A DNA stretch of 32,997 nt, from the NCBI GenBank assembly GCA_049999805.1, contig JBNGIO010005879.1, forward strand, positions 63,217 through 96,213, given 5' to 3'. Below the pieces are notes generated by a model, which searched no databases, was not told where the DNA came from, and saw only the letters and a list, made by a program, of their open reading frames with translations. Shown here in pieces: positions 10,017 to 20,011 of the stretch. Position numbers and translations under genes: made by a program. The first letter of the stretch is position 1. Each line of letters begins with the position of its first letter. The DNA is from Folioceros fuciformis. Taxonomy: Eukaryota > Anthocerotophyta > Anthocerotopsida > Anthocerotales.

Positions 10017-12031
10017 ATGGAACATGCGGAGCCACATCCTTACGAGCCGGCAATCGTGGACGGAATTGTGCTTCAGGCCGTGCAGGTTGGATCATCTGGC
10101 ATCCCTCTCTTTCGGATGTTGGTAGTAGGTGTGGTTCTCGGTCCACAACTGGATGCAGTGCATTCAGCTCGCTACGTGTTGTCTGAAGCTACTCTTCCGG
10201 TGCCTTCGCAGGCGCATGTATTGTTCAGGCATGGTGATAGATCACCAATTCAGGGGACCTTGAGCGAAAAGGATCATGGGGAGCTGTGGGCAGCCAGACT
10301 GCAAGATGCTCCCACTCTTATGCCGGAATTGGAGCATTACATTGAACGGGAGCATCCTTGGGGCCAGCTTACGCGGCTAGGTTGGTTCCGTAGTTCCATT
10401 GATTATTTTGGGCAGAGGACTGTTCATTATCATCTATCGGCTTGCAATCCGGATACATTTGGATTCAGAATCCTGAATGCGAATTGGTGGCAGGTGCCAG
10501 ACAGGCTCGAGATCTTGGAAGCTGGTTGAGGACGTGTTACTGGGAGTGGCTTAGGTTGTCCGCTGAAGAACCGGCGTCCTCCCTGGCTGTGAACTGCACC
10601 AAGCACATGCGCACGCGCATGACAGGTATTAAATGTAATTTGGGACGGTTCAATGTTTGCCCCCTTGGAAAAATCTCTTGCCCGGACAATTACTTCACGT
10701 GAGCCTGTCCATGGCAGCGTGGTACGTTCTTGAAGGCCTTCTACGGTCCCCCGAAGCTGCTGCATTGGTCCCCATCGAGCTCATGGAGAATCTGTACAGA
10801 AACGAGGGATGCCCTCGGTAGTTTCACAACAACTTCAAGCATCGGCGCCGAGCTCGTCATGGACTGATCCGTGTGCTTTTATGCCGCATGGCTTCTCACT
10901 GATGCAGACTACAGAAGTTATGGATAAGCAAGTGGAGGGAGTTGAGTTTGCAGCCGGATGGAAATCTCAGTTTGCAGGCAGGACATCAGGTAGTTTCTGC
11001 AGCCGGAGACATGAAGCAGGCTGCCCGCTTGACACATTGACATGTGTGCGGCCTGCTTGCTTCCATCTCGTGACAACTTGCTCATCATCCGTGCCCTTGT
11101 TTTCTCCCATCAGGAGTTGGAACAAGCTTTGCAACTCCACTTTGGGCGACCTAAAGATAATCCTTTCTTTCCCTGGATGATGGTAAGAAGCAGCAAGCCT
11201 TGTACCATGTACATTGTGAGAGCGGGTGTGCTGAAATCTAAACTCATGTGGACGGCGGCTGTTTGGGAAGAGTAGGAAATGGATGTGATCAACTGTTGGC
11301 AGTGCCATGGTGATGGATTGCCTGCGGGTGTGACCTTCTCGGAAATACAGGAGATTTTGCAAAAGGTCGCAAGGAACTTCATGGCCACGTTCCATGTGCA
11401 TTCCACTAGCCCATGCTTACCGTACCTTACCCTACCCTACCATACCAGGCACTGGTTGCTCTTAGTTTACATTCAGTCTGCCTCTGACTCCACTCCTCGT
11501 TGCGGTCTCCACCAGAGCCAAGAAATCTGTCAGCTGTCCATGGGGAGTCTCGTTGGAGACATCACGGCCACGATGGCTAAGTTTCGTGACCAAACGGCCA
11601 TCATCCCTTCCTTGTTTCTCTACTCGGGCCATGATGCAACGATTCTTGCACTCTCAGGTGAGTTCTTCCCCCTACATCCCTCGCAATGGCAGGGGACACA
11701 TGGCTATGGCCGGGAACACTGACTCTGTTACCCTACTGCAGCATGCCTCGGCTCGCCACGGAAGACCATGCCGTTGTACGCATCCTTCATCGTGGTGGAG
11801 CTGCTCAAGCCCCCAAGTGGAGACCAGCTGTATGTGAGAGTTCTATACGACGGGAAGGAAGAGGCACTCTGCGTATCACAACCTGGAAGTGTGTTGCCCC
11901 CCACGGGAACTGCCAAACAGAGTCTCTTCACACTGGAGCAGTTCGAGCAGCAGGTAGAGTGGTGTCTGTTGACGGATAAGACTGAAGAGCCACAACTGCC
12001 CGGGGGTAAGGCGGGAATTGTTTTCGAATAA
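10017..12031 (+). CDS. Histidine acid phosphatase (copy A)
   Basis: Nine exons join in frame: 10017-10085, 10212-10380, 10494-10625, 10718-10817, 10908-10989, 11114-11182, 11276-11395, 11516-11657 and 11742-12031, giving 390 residues. The catalytic RHGxRxP motif is present as RHGDRSP at residues 29-35 and the proton-donor motif as GHDATIL with His286-Asp287. Known enzymes of this branch (histidine phosphatase clade 2) remove phosphate through a phosphohistidine intermediate; the layout resembles lysophosphatidic acid phosphatase-type proteins, but the substrate is inferred. No signal peptide is visible at the chosen start, so a cytosolic or organelle location is likely; an upstream exon cannot be excluded. 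The intron 7 donor follows CAT rather than CAG, a weaker site than in copy B. The C-terminus after LLTD differs fully from copy B. Confidence 0.85.
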
Positions 12032-12308
12032 GCCCTTAGCCGCCACGATAGCTAGGGTCACGTTGAGTTCGATTGCGCTTATATACACCATATATGACAG
12101 CCAACTATGAAATGGCTGTTGTCCCCAAGTCTTTTTTTGTACGCATTTGTGTCGTACTAGATCCGGCAGTCAATATGTTCACTCACATGACAGTCATAAG
12201 GCAGACATGTCATTGTTGAAAACTCACACAACATTCTCACTTAGTGTCATGGTTCTACTTTTTATAGCTTGTCCTATGAGTTACTGAAAGAGGAACATTC
12301 TGTCCTAC

Positions 12309-12380
12309 CTTATTCTCACAAGCTCCAAGACTAATAAGAATGAGTTCACACTTATTCCCACAAGCTCCAAGACTAATAAG
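12309..12380 (+). repeat. 30-bp direct repeat, two copies, 42-bp period
   Basis: The unit cttattctcacaagctccaa-gactaataag occurs at 12309-12338 and, with one change (ctc to ccc), at 12351-12380. A 12-base spacer lies between them. Confidence 0.93.
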
Positions 12381-12624
12381 ACATGACTTGTACTACTACT
12401 TCTGGTCCCTTCCATTTTGTGGTTCTTATGCATGATTATAAAATAGCAATTGTACTATTCAGCCTCATGCAAGACACCATAAGCTGTCAACATGCAAGCT
12501 TTCATGTACATCAAACCCAAAGACCTTGGGGACTCAAACCCTAGCCCTGAGGAGGAAAGTATGAAAAGATTAGTACTGAACATGTTGGGGCTTGAACATG
12601 GAAGAACTTAGTTTGATGCGCAGT

Positions 12625-12741
12625 CCTAAAGCTCATGTGGTCATAAGGAATGAGGAAAAAAACCTCAAGCTCATGTGGTCATAAGGAATGAGGAAAAAAA
12701 CCTAAAGCTCATGTGGTCATAAGGAATGAGGAAAAAAAAAA
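12625..12741 (+). repeat. 38-bp tandem repeat, three copies
   Basis: Three head-to-tail units begin at 12625, 12663 and 12701. Each reads cct-aag-ctcatgtggtcataagg and ends gaatgagg plus an A-run. Only single-base differences (cctaaag/cctcaag) and A-run length separate them. The units directly abut, with no unique spacers. Confidence 0.95.
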
Positions 12742-13033
12742 GCTTAGCCTCTGTTGGGTTTGTATAGAACAGTATAATAATATATCATTATTATATAATT
12801 AAATCTGTATAATTATAATTAAATCTATATTTACAAAAAGTATTTATAATGTTATGTAGTATTGATTGAAAAAGTCCGCTGCTGCAGCTTTCCCTTCCGC
12901 GTGCAGTAGGTACACCAAACACTTTTTGATCGCTTGTCGAATTCAATACTATGGTTGAAAGAATGAGAGTCCTGGTTGGATGTTAGAGGTTTTCTAAGGT
13001 CCAAGTTTTCCAATTCTGAAGTCTTTGAGGCTG

Positions 13034-13142
13034 CTGGAAGACCGCCTTGGAGAGTCTACACCTGGTCCAGTTTACGTTGCTGCGGGAAGACCGCAATGGA
13101 GTTTTGTTAGCACCCGTGGAGAGTCTACACCTGGTCCAGTAT
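13034..13142 (+). repeat. Imperfect direct repeat containing gagagtctacacctggtcca
   Basis: The motif ggaagaccgc followed by tggagagtctacacctggtc-cagt occurs near 13037-13072 and again, with an internal 20-base insertion, near 13086-13141. It suggests a local duplication followed by a small insertion. Confidence 0.75.
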
Positions 13143-14010
13143 AAGCTGTTTGCTTGAGGCGGGAATTCGGGCCCTTCATCCCTACTGGCGGGAGCATTAT
13201 ACAAGAAGGCATTCCTAGAATGGACAAACTGAAGTTTGTCGGTCTCCGCCAGGAATATGTAAACGTAGGCACACTCGCCTTGGAGGTCACGAGAGTGACG
13301 TGGATGTAGCAACAGGTCCGTATACATGTGCAAAAAGTGTGGGAGGGAGCTGTCGTCTTCGGCAGTCTGTGACTACTGTCTGTTTTTCCTTCCTTAAGGC
13401 ACGGCAATCGTACATGCCTTCAGAAGGTTAGCAAAAGAGACAAGCATGTTTCCCTTTTTGGTCACCTTCTGAACTGATGCACGATTGGAGGAAGGTCTTA
13501 CCATCGGGCCCTTCCACCGGTGCTCTTGTTGTGCATACGGGAAGGAGGAGGGCTTCTCCGTCGTGCGCATGAGTTGCATGCCCAGCTACCAGGCCTGGGC
13601 ATGGGCATTACGTGTGACCACATGCTTTGTGGCCAAGCTTGTGAAATACCCTGGCAGTGTATCTCCCTCTTCCTCTTCAACAGGCAGCTGACAACATGCA
13701 AGTAGAATGGATACCCTGCGCAACACTTCACACTACATTTCCTTGTTGCCAAATAACAGACCTCGACAAGGAAGAAGACGCACAATGTCCAATCTGGCCT
13801 GTCACCCCACCACCTGGCGGGGTCCAGAAAAGATGCTTACACCAGCGTCCGCCTCCGGGAATGGGAATCCTTCTATAGCAACTGCTACTTTTGTGATTTT
13901 TACTGTTGTGAATCCGATGCTGGCCCCATAACCAGCATATAGGTTACACAAACGTAAGTTCCACGCACACCAATCAAGCTTGCTGGCTGCTTGAATTGGC
14001 TGTGCCTGGA

Positions 14011-15992
14011 ATGGAACCCACGGAGCCACAGCCGTACGACCCGGCAATCGTGAACGGAATTGTGCTTCAGGCTGTGCAGGTTGGATCTTCTGGCATTCCT
14101 CTCTCGCCTGCTGGCAGTAGCTGCGGCCTTGGTCCACAACAGCAACTTTTCAGGTGCATTCTGGTTATTTGGTGTCTCTAGTTACTCTTCTGGTGCCTTC
14201 CCAGGCGCACGTCTTGTTTAGGCATGGAGATCGAACTCCAACTCCGGGGAACTTGAACGAAAAGGATCACGGAGAGTTGTGGGCAGCCAGACTACAAGAT
14301 GCTTCCACTCTTATGCCGGAATTGGAGCCTTACCATGCACAGGAGCATCCTTGGGGCCAGCTCACGCAACAGGGTTGGTTCACTATTTCTCTTCGTTGTC
14401 GGAAGCTGGCTGAAATCCCGTCGCAATCCGGTTACAATTGAATCCGGAATGCGAATTGGTGGCAGGTGCCAGACAGGCTCGGGAGCTTGGAAGCTGGTTG
14501 AGGAGGTGCTACTCGGAGGCGCTTAGGTTGTCTGCTGAGGAACCGTCGTCCTCCATGGCTGTGAGGTCCACCACCTACAGGCGCACGCATATGACAGGTG
14601 AAGCTAATCTGGAATTTTTCAGTGTTTGCCACCTTGGGGAGATCTCCTGACCGGACACTTATTTGATGTAAACATGTCCATGCCAGCGTGGTACGTCCTC
14701 GAGGGCCTGCTAGGCTCCCCTGCGGCTGCTGCATTGGTCCCCATAACAAGACTTCCCGAACATCAGGAGAACCTGTACAATAACGAGAGCTGCCCTCGGT
14801 AGTTTCCCAGCACCTTCAAGCTTTGGTGCCGTGCTCATCATCTGGCCTAATCCATATGCTATAATGCTTGGTGGTTTCTCACTGATGAAGACTACAGAAG
14901 TTGTGGAGAAGTAAGTGGAGGGAGCTGAGATTGCATCCCGATGGAAATAACAGCTGGCAGGCACGATATCAGGTGCTTGTAAAAAGAAAGCCGGGGATAC
15001 GAAGCCGGCTGTTTGCTTGACATGACATGCACAGCTTGCTTGCTTCAAGGTCGTGGATAACTTGCTCAACATCCCTTGGGTTGTTCCATCAGGGATTGAA
15101 ACAAGCATTGCAACTCTACTTTGGGCTACCTAAAGGTCGTCCTTTCTTTCCTTGGTTGCTGGTACGAAGCAGCAGCCTTAAACCCAGTGCATTGCGAGAG
15201 CAACTGTGATGAAATCCAAACTGATGTTGATTTCGGGTGTTTGGAAAGAGTAGACAATGGATGTGATCAACTGTTGGAAGTGCCATGGTGACGCATTGCC
15301 TGCGGGTGTGATCTACGCTGAAGCAGAGGAAGTTGTTCAAAGACTCGCAAGGAACTACATGGCCACGTTTCAGGTGCATCCCACTTGAACATGCCCGCCT
15401 TACCTTGCCCTACCGGTGCCCTTGTAGGTCTTGACCATTTACTGCCTCTGATTCCACTCCTCACTGCTGTTTCCACCAGGACCAAGAAATCTGTCAGCTG
15501 TCCATGGGAAGGCTTCTTGGAGACATCACAGCCGCGATGGGTAAGGCCCGTGACCAGGCGTCCGACACCCCTTCCTTGTTTCTCTACTCGGGCCATGACG
15601 CAACGATTCTTCCACTATCAGGTGAAGTCTTCCCCCATGTCTTCAATTCCAGATGTCATACTTGGCAATGGCAGGTGCACTGATAATTTTACTCGAACAA
15701 TGACCCTCTTGCAGTATGCCTCGGCTCGCCATGGAAGACTTGGCCATTTTACGCATCTTTCATCGTGGTGGAGCTGCTCAAGCCGCCCAGTGGAGACGAG
15801 CTGTATGTGAGAGTTTTGTATAACGGGAAGGAAGAAGCACTCTCTTTGTGGCAAGCTGGGAGTTCGTTGCCCCCTACTGGAACAGCCAAACAGAGTCTCT
15901 TCACACTGGAGCAGTTCCAGCAGCACGTGAAGTGGTGCTTGTTGACGGATCATGATTTCCGATTGCAGTGCCACAGGGTTTCCGACTTGTAG
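14011..15992 (+). CDS. Histidine acid phosphatase (copy B)
   Basis: Nine exons join in frame: 14011-14079, 14205-14373, 14466-14597, 14687-14798, 14891-14972, 15093-15161, 15254-15373, 15480-15621 and 15715-15992, giving 390 residues. The active-site motif is RHGDRTP at residues 29-35 and the HD motif is GHDATIL at His290-Asp291, so both catalytic halves are intact. Seven exons have exactly the same size as in copy A. Exon 4 is 12 bases longer and the coding part of exon 9 is 12 bases shorter. The last residues after LLTD are unrelated to copy A and are encoded by a short tandem repeat at 15956-16002 that also supplies the stop codon. The intron between exons 1 and 2 must be spliced here, because reading through it hits stops. 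Same predicted phosphomonoesterase role as copy A. Confidence 0.86.
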
Positions 15993-16002
15993 TGCCATAG
16001 GG
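15956..16002 (+). repeat. 23/24-bp tandem repeat across the stop codon of phosphatase B
   Basis: Two adjoining units, 15956-15978 (tttccgattgcagtgccacaggg) and 15979-16002 (tttccgacttgtagtgccataggg), cover the last codons of copy B. The stop codon (15990-15992) lies in the second unit. Confidence 0.85.
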
Positions 16003-16549
16003 ACTCTGGTTTGCCTGAGACGCAGGCATCCCCCGTCTCCGATTGAACGAAATGTTGACAACTGATGGAACGGTTCTGGCCCGTCACAAATACTGTACTG
16101 CACTAGCTCAGGGGGCATCTTGGTGACTCGTGTCTCGAAAGAGTGGGTTTTAACCCATACTGCTTGCGGAGTCTGATAGGCCTCGCCCCGCTTTTTATGT
16201 CCTTGTGAGGCCCCCTCCATGTATGAGCTGATAAATTTCTGTACTTTTTCACTAGCGGATGAAAGACTCCGCACCCAGTAAAAGCCCAAAATAGAAATCT
16301 CGTACTGTACGATGACGTCCAATTCCAGCATTGAATCATAAGGCCGTAGCCAGGGTGCTGGCTTAGGCGACAAGTTGGACTGCAAAGGACGCCTCGCCAA
16401 GACTTGCAATCATTGACGAGAGTGGGAGACCTATTCAAGTTGTCGCAGGGCGCTTTCAGTCTACGTTTCCGTGGACTAGCCTAGAAAGATTCTAGTTCTC
16501 ACATCTAGACAAGTAAGTTACCAAGTAGCTAGAACCTAGAACGATAATG
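15993..16549. other. Intergenic region between phosphatase B and the GID9-type gene
   Basis: This convergent spacer should hold the 3' ends of both flanking transcripts. A long minus-strand open frame (16409 down to 15618) crosses it and overlaps phosphatase exon 9 in antisense. It has no recognisable motif and I regard it as chance. Confidence 0.5.
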
Positions 16550-17770
16550 TTAGCAGATATAAGCCTTAGAAAGCTCGCTGAAATTACACTCCAAGTTTGT
16601 CCTAGGACAAACAATCCTACCGTGGTTCCTTCTTGCCATCTCTTCCAAAGCCCTCTTGCTGTATACATAGCCGTTTGGCAGCACCAGAGGCGGATTGTCC
16701 TCGTTCATTAGCTCCTTGGATATGTAGCATACCAGTTTGGAGTGGATGTGCTTCGCAAATGGCAGTGGCTCCGCCAATTGCCTAAAGGTAGACTGGGAGA
16801 GAGGATCTTCCTTCGTGCATCCCTCCTCGTAGCAGAACGGTGTCTTGAGGGCAGATAGGCCAGCTTGTAGCTGGATGTTGAGGAGTGGCTCAAGGGTCAT
16901 ACCATACAACTTGTACAGCTCCTGCTTGAACTGCTGGATCAAGTTCTCCCATTGCTTCATGTCAAAGAGAATCTTGTAGCCTGCACAGTCAGTGTTGCTT
17001 CTGAAAGCTAAGGTTGCCATGGCCTGCTGCAGCTCCTTCATGTTGGTGGACCCCCATGCCGCCAGGTGCTTCCTGGCATACGTGATGGCGTCCATCATCT
17101 TCTCTGCCCGCACCAACTCGATGAACTCTTGGAGCCGCAGCTTGAATTCCAGCTTGCTCTTGGATTTCTTCAGCTTGGACTTGTTCTCGTTGCACCAGGC
17201 CAGAGCCTCGGAACAGTCTCTCTTACTCAGTGCATCTATTACCTTGTGGGCATCCTCAAACAGATCAAAATCTGTCAGCTCTTGAATGCCATTCGACTCT
17301 GCCAGCTTCAACGCCGTACCATAATGGGACGACCGCAGCATGTAGTCCACCAGAACACGGTCCACGCGGATGCTGTTGCACCTAGCCTGCACCTCCTTGT
17401 TGCTCATTTTCAGCATAGTAAGGTGGTCCAGCCTAGCCCTGGACCTCTGCACCTGCGCACTCTCGCTCTTGTTGCTCTCATCCAGCTTCCGCTTCAACCC
17501 TTGCAACCTCGAAACAAGCGACGTCAGCTGCTGCACCGCCTCGTCCTTGGAGATGGGCCTGCCTCCTGCCTCCACCACCCCTGCAACCACCGCATTCACC
17601 TCCTTCTCCACCGTCCGGCCGCTGGCCCTAAGACACCTCTTGAGCTGTTCGTGAGGGACCTTCACCAGCTGGTGCTCAAGCCTGAGGCTGTCCGAAAGCA
17701 CGTCACTGCTCCGAGCAGCAGGAGCAGATGGCACAGCAGATGAGCCGTTTTGCATTCCTCCTAGCTCCAT
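16550..17770 (-). CDS. MAEA: MAEA/GID9-type subunit of the GID/CTLH E3 ubiquitin ligase
   Basis: One uninterrupted frame from ATG at 17770 to the stop at 16550 encodes 406 residues, the usual size for MAEA/Fyv10/Gid9. After a low-complexity N-terminus and a coiled region (about 75-130) come a LisH motif (about 136-165), a CTLH domain (about 168-226, FEDAHKVIDAL to EFIELVRAEK), the CRA region (to about 305) and a RING-Gid type zinc-binding domain (about 313-388, with FCYEEGC and GRIVCPRT). In yeast and animals this subunit pairs with RMND5/Gid2 to form the catalytic core that ubiquitinates metabolic and developmental proteins; in plants the function is inferred. The gene has no coding introns, unlike every other supported gene here. 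It is divergent from the fibrillin gene. Confidence 0.95.
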   Translation of the reverse strand: MELGGMQNGSSAVPSAPAARSSDVLSDSLRLEHQLVKVPHEQLKRCLRASGRTVEKEVNAVVAGVVEAGGRPISKDEAVQQLTSLVSRLQGLKRKLDESNKSESAQVQRSRARLDHLTMLKMSNKEVQARCNSIRVDRVLVDYMLRSSHYGTALKLAESNGIQELTDFDLFEDAHKVIDALSKRDCSEALAWCNENKSKLKKSKSKLEFKLRLQEFIELVRAEKMMDAITYARKHLAAWGSTNMKELQQAMATLAFRSNTDCAGYKILFDMKQWENLIQQFKQELYKLYGMTLEPLLNIQLQAGLSALKTPFCYEEGCTKEDPLSQSTFRQLAEPLPFAKHIHSKLVCYISKELMNEDNPPLVLPNGYVYSKRALEEMARRNHGRIVCPRTNLECNFSELSKAYIC

Positions 17771-18403
17771 CGCGATTCACGCTCTTCCGCACTTCTTCAG
17801 GTCCCGTCAGACTACCCGGTGCGTGCCACACAAAGAGCCCGTGCCCATGTCTGTCAGTAACACCATCTCTGCAACCCTACCACATTCACTTTACCCAGCG
17901 GAATCACGACACCTGCTGTGAGCCCAAATTCACTGTACATGGCTGGACTAGGGGACGGTCGAGCCCCAATTTTTTGGCATAGGAATCGGCTTGTCGTGTT
18001 TCAGATGCAGTGATGTGATGGAACAGTGCGAGAAGTGGCCTGTGCAAACAACGAGGCACAAGCAATTACAACAGGCACAACAAAAAGGAAGGGAAAGAGA
18101 AAGAGAAAGAGCGTCGGGAACGGACCTGGGTCGTCATCCTCCTCACCATCTGGGCTCAGGCCCCACACAACTGCCACCGGCAACAGCTACGATGCAGCAT
18201 CTGAGTTAGGGCATACGTGGTGGACTCCTGGTTTTCGCACGAGTTCCTGGTTGTCGAAGAGTTGGTCCGTCTGCTTGTGGTTGTGGCATCACGTCCAAGC
18301 TATGGCAGCATTTCTCGTTCTCCCCATTCCGGTCTGCCTCGCGCTCTTCTCTCGTTGTTTGTCTGTTGGTGTCGGACCATTAACCAATTGAAAGTGGGTG
18401 CAG
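17771..18403. promoter_or_regulatory. Divergent promoter region between the GID9-type gene and fibrillin
   Basis: About 630 bases separate the GID9-type start codon from the first supported fibrillin exon on the opposite strand, so both promoters and leaders should lie here. It contains a GA-rich stretch, gaaagagaaagagaaagag, at about 18094-18112. An ATG at 18302 opens a short hydrophobic frame that could be the fibrillin start, but joining it needs an implausibly short intron. Confidence 0.5.
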
Positions 18404-20011
18404 GTTGGGACTACGGTAGATTTTTCCTGTCGTGACCGGGGTCTCTTCCTACGGCCGCCGGACAGCAGCAGAACGACAGCACGCTGGAAGGTGAGTTTGA
18501 GGTTGCCACTGCGAGCGATATGGTGAACTCAACTTGCCTTCATACTCGATTAGGATTGGTTTGTTTTGTAGGTGTCAGCCTGTGATAGACCTTCGTATTG
18601 TCTTTGATATTTGGTGCAGAGCCCAGCACACCTTGTTCAGTTTCCTGGAGACCGAGTTGTGACCAGGACGAACACCGATCATGGTAGTGCTGGTGCGTCT
18701 GTGACATCCCCGTCATACAATGAATCTGGGACTGCAGAAGAATTGAAGAAAGCGATCATTCGTGCTGTGGCCAATACAAATCGAGGCAAGGTGGCCATAA
18801 CGTCGGTTATGCACAGGTTCTATTGACTTGTGGTGTTCACCATGTATGGCACTGGTGGAAGGCCCGTGACATACATCGTGATCACCACTAGTTATCATGC
18901 TTAAGCGTCCAAGGATGGCTGTCTCTACCTATGGCTTTCTGAAAGCTCTTCTTGATCTGGCCTCGTTTCAGGCCACAACACCTGATCAAAGGAGGAGAAT
19001 TGTAAGCTTCATCCAGGCAAGTGCTTCTTGCTATGGATATTGTGCAACAGCATTGAGCAGTTGTCACGCGTGAGGTAATGTGTATGAGCGACAAAATATG
19101 CTTGCTCGAAGTGAAACCTTTGCCTCTGGTAGGATTTGGAAGAGTTGAACCCCACACCGGACCCTATCAATTCTCCACTCCTGTCAGGTCTTTGGTCATC
19201 TCTGTATACGGCGCCTATTGACGGTATCCTGGGGACTTTTCTTCTCCTGTGTTGTATCACATTTTGCTGTATTTATCAGGGGACGGGGACCATATCGTGC
19301 ACAATTTGCTGGGATGCTTTTGTGTAGATGAGCCAGCGGACAAATTTGCTGGCGTTGAGGAAGGACCGTTCTTGTACACGTTGAAGCCTCTTGCATTAGG
19401 GTCTGTCAGGCAGACGAGGAGCTCTCAGGTAGGTCCTTAAACGTGGGATTGGTTTCAATTTCATCACTCTTAACGAGCAGATATTCAGATGGTCTGTTCT
19501 GTTGCTCATGCCAGATCATCGATACGACCGAGGGAACTGCAGCAAACATTGCAGACTTCACATTCTTCGGTGTGACTGGTAAGTCCCAGTGGTCCATGCG
19601 ACCAGTCGCTCCATCATTGCCAGTTCACGCATATTCTCTTGACTTCAGTCCAACTTTACCTGCCTGCAGGCTCGTTAACGATCAGGGGGCGGGCAGTAAA
19701 GGCCCCAGCAACAAGCAAGGGTGCGGTGCGACTGAACGTGACCTTCGACAACTTCGATGTGAAACTTGGCGGGTGGCAGTCTCCCACCATATCCCTGACC
19801 TGGGTCAGCCCGAAAGGGTAAGTTTCCGAGTCAAAAACGATGCCATTTTCTTCAGCCGAATTCACTCGAGCTGGCCTTGCACAGATGGGTGGACACGACC
19901 TATCTGGATGGCAACTTCCGCATCGGGCGAGGCGACAAGGGCTCTGTCTTCGTAGCTGTCAAGGCGAAACCAGCAAACATTTCTGGAGAAACGTATGAGC
20001 TTGCAACATGA
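18404..20011 (+). CDS. Fibrillin / plastid lipid-associated protein (PAP), 5' end unresolved
   Basis: Exons 18620-18790, 18972-19001, 19133-19223, 19280-19428, 19515-19578, 19670-19817 and 19885-20011 join in frame and encode 259 residues. A likely preceding exon at 18404-18490 adds 29 basic, Ser/Arg-rich residues of transit-peptide type and ends in the right phase, but its ATG is upstream and not settled. Family signatures are clear: AEELKKAIIRAVANTNRG, EELNPTPDPINSPLLSGLW, LYTAP, then WVDTTYLDGNFRIGRGDKGSVFV near the C-terminus. Fibrillins bind plastoglobules or thylakoids and affect plastid lipid and quinone metabolism, so the product should act in the plastid. The subfamily cannot be set by eye. 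The very small 30-base second supported exon is needed to keep frame and the TPDQRRRI motif. Confidence 0.88.

Larger units (their letters stand above)
12032..14010. other. AT-rich spacer between phosphatase copies A and B
   Basis: Most of 12100-12960 is AT-rich with short direct repeats listed separately, including a strongly AT-rich block at 12770-12860. From about 12960 to 13990 the composition becomes balanced and there are open frames of 60-116 codons, none recognisable. A segment near 13050 (gagagtctacacctggtcca) recurs near 13120. The spacer may contain decayed mobile-element sequence, but I see no terminal repeats or element proteins. Confidence 0.45.

Noticed and set aside
11414-11450. 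Telomere-like taccctaccctacc run
   Set aside because: It is a short degenerate TACCC-type microsatellite inside intron 7 of phosphatase A; copies B and C have shorter versions at the same place.
12625-12741. CRISPR-like array
   Set aside because: The three units abut with no unique spacers, there are no cas genes and the setting is eukaryotic; it is a simple tandem repeat.
15618-16409. 263-codon minus-strand open frame
   Set aside because: It runs antisense to phosphatase B exon 9 and continues into the spacer, has no recognisable domain, and most likely arises by chance opposite a coding exon.
17066-17743. 225-codon plus-strand open frame
   Set aside because: It lies fully antisense to the well-supported GID9-type gene and has low-complexity Leu/His/Gln content.
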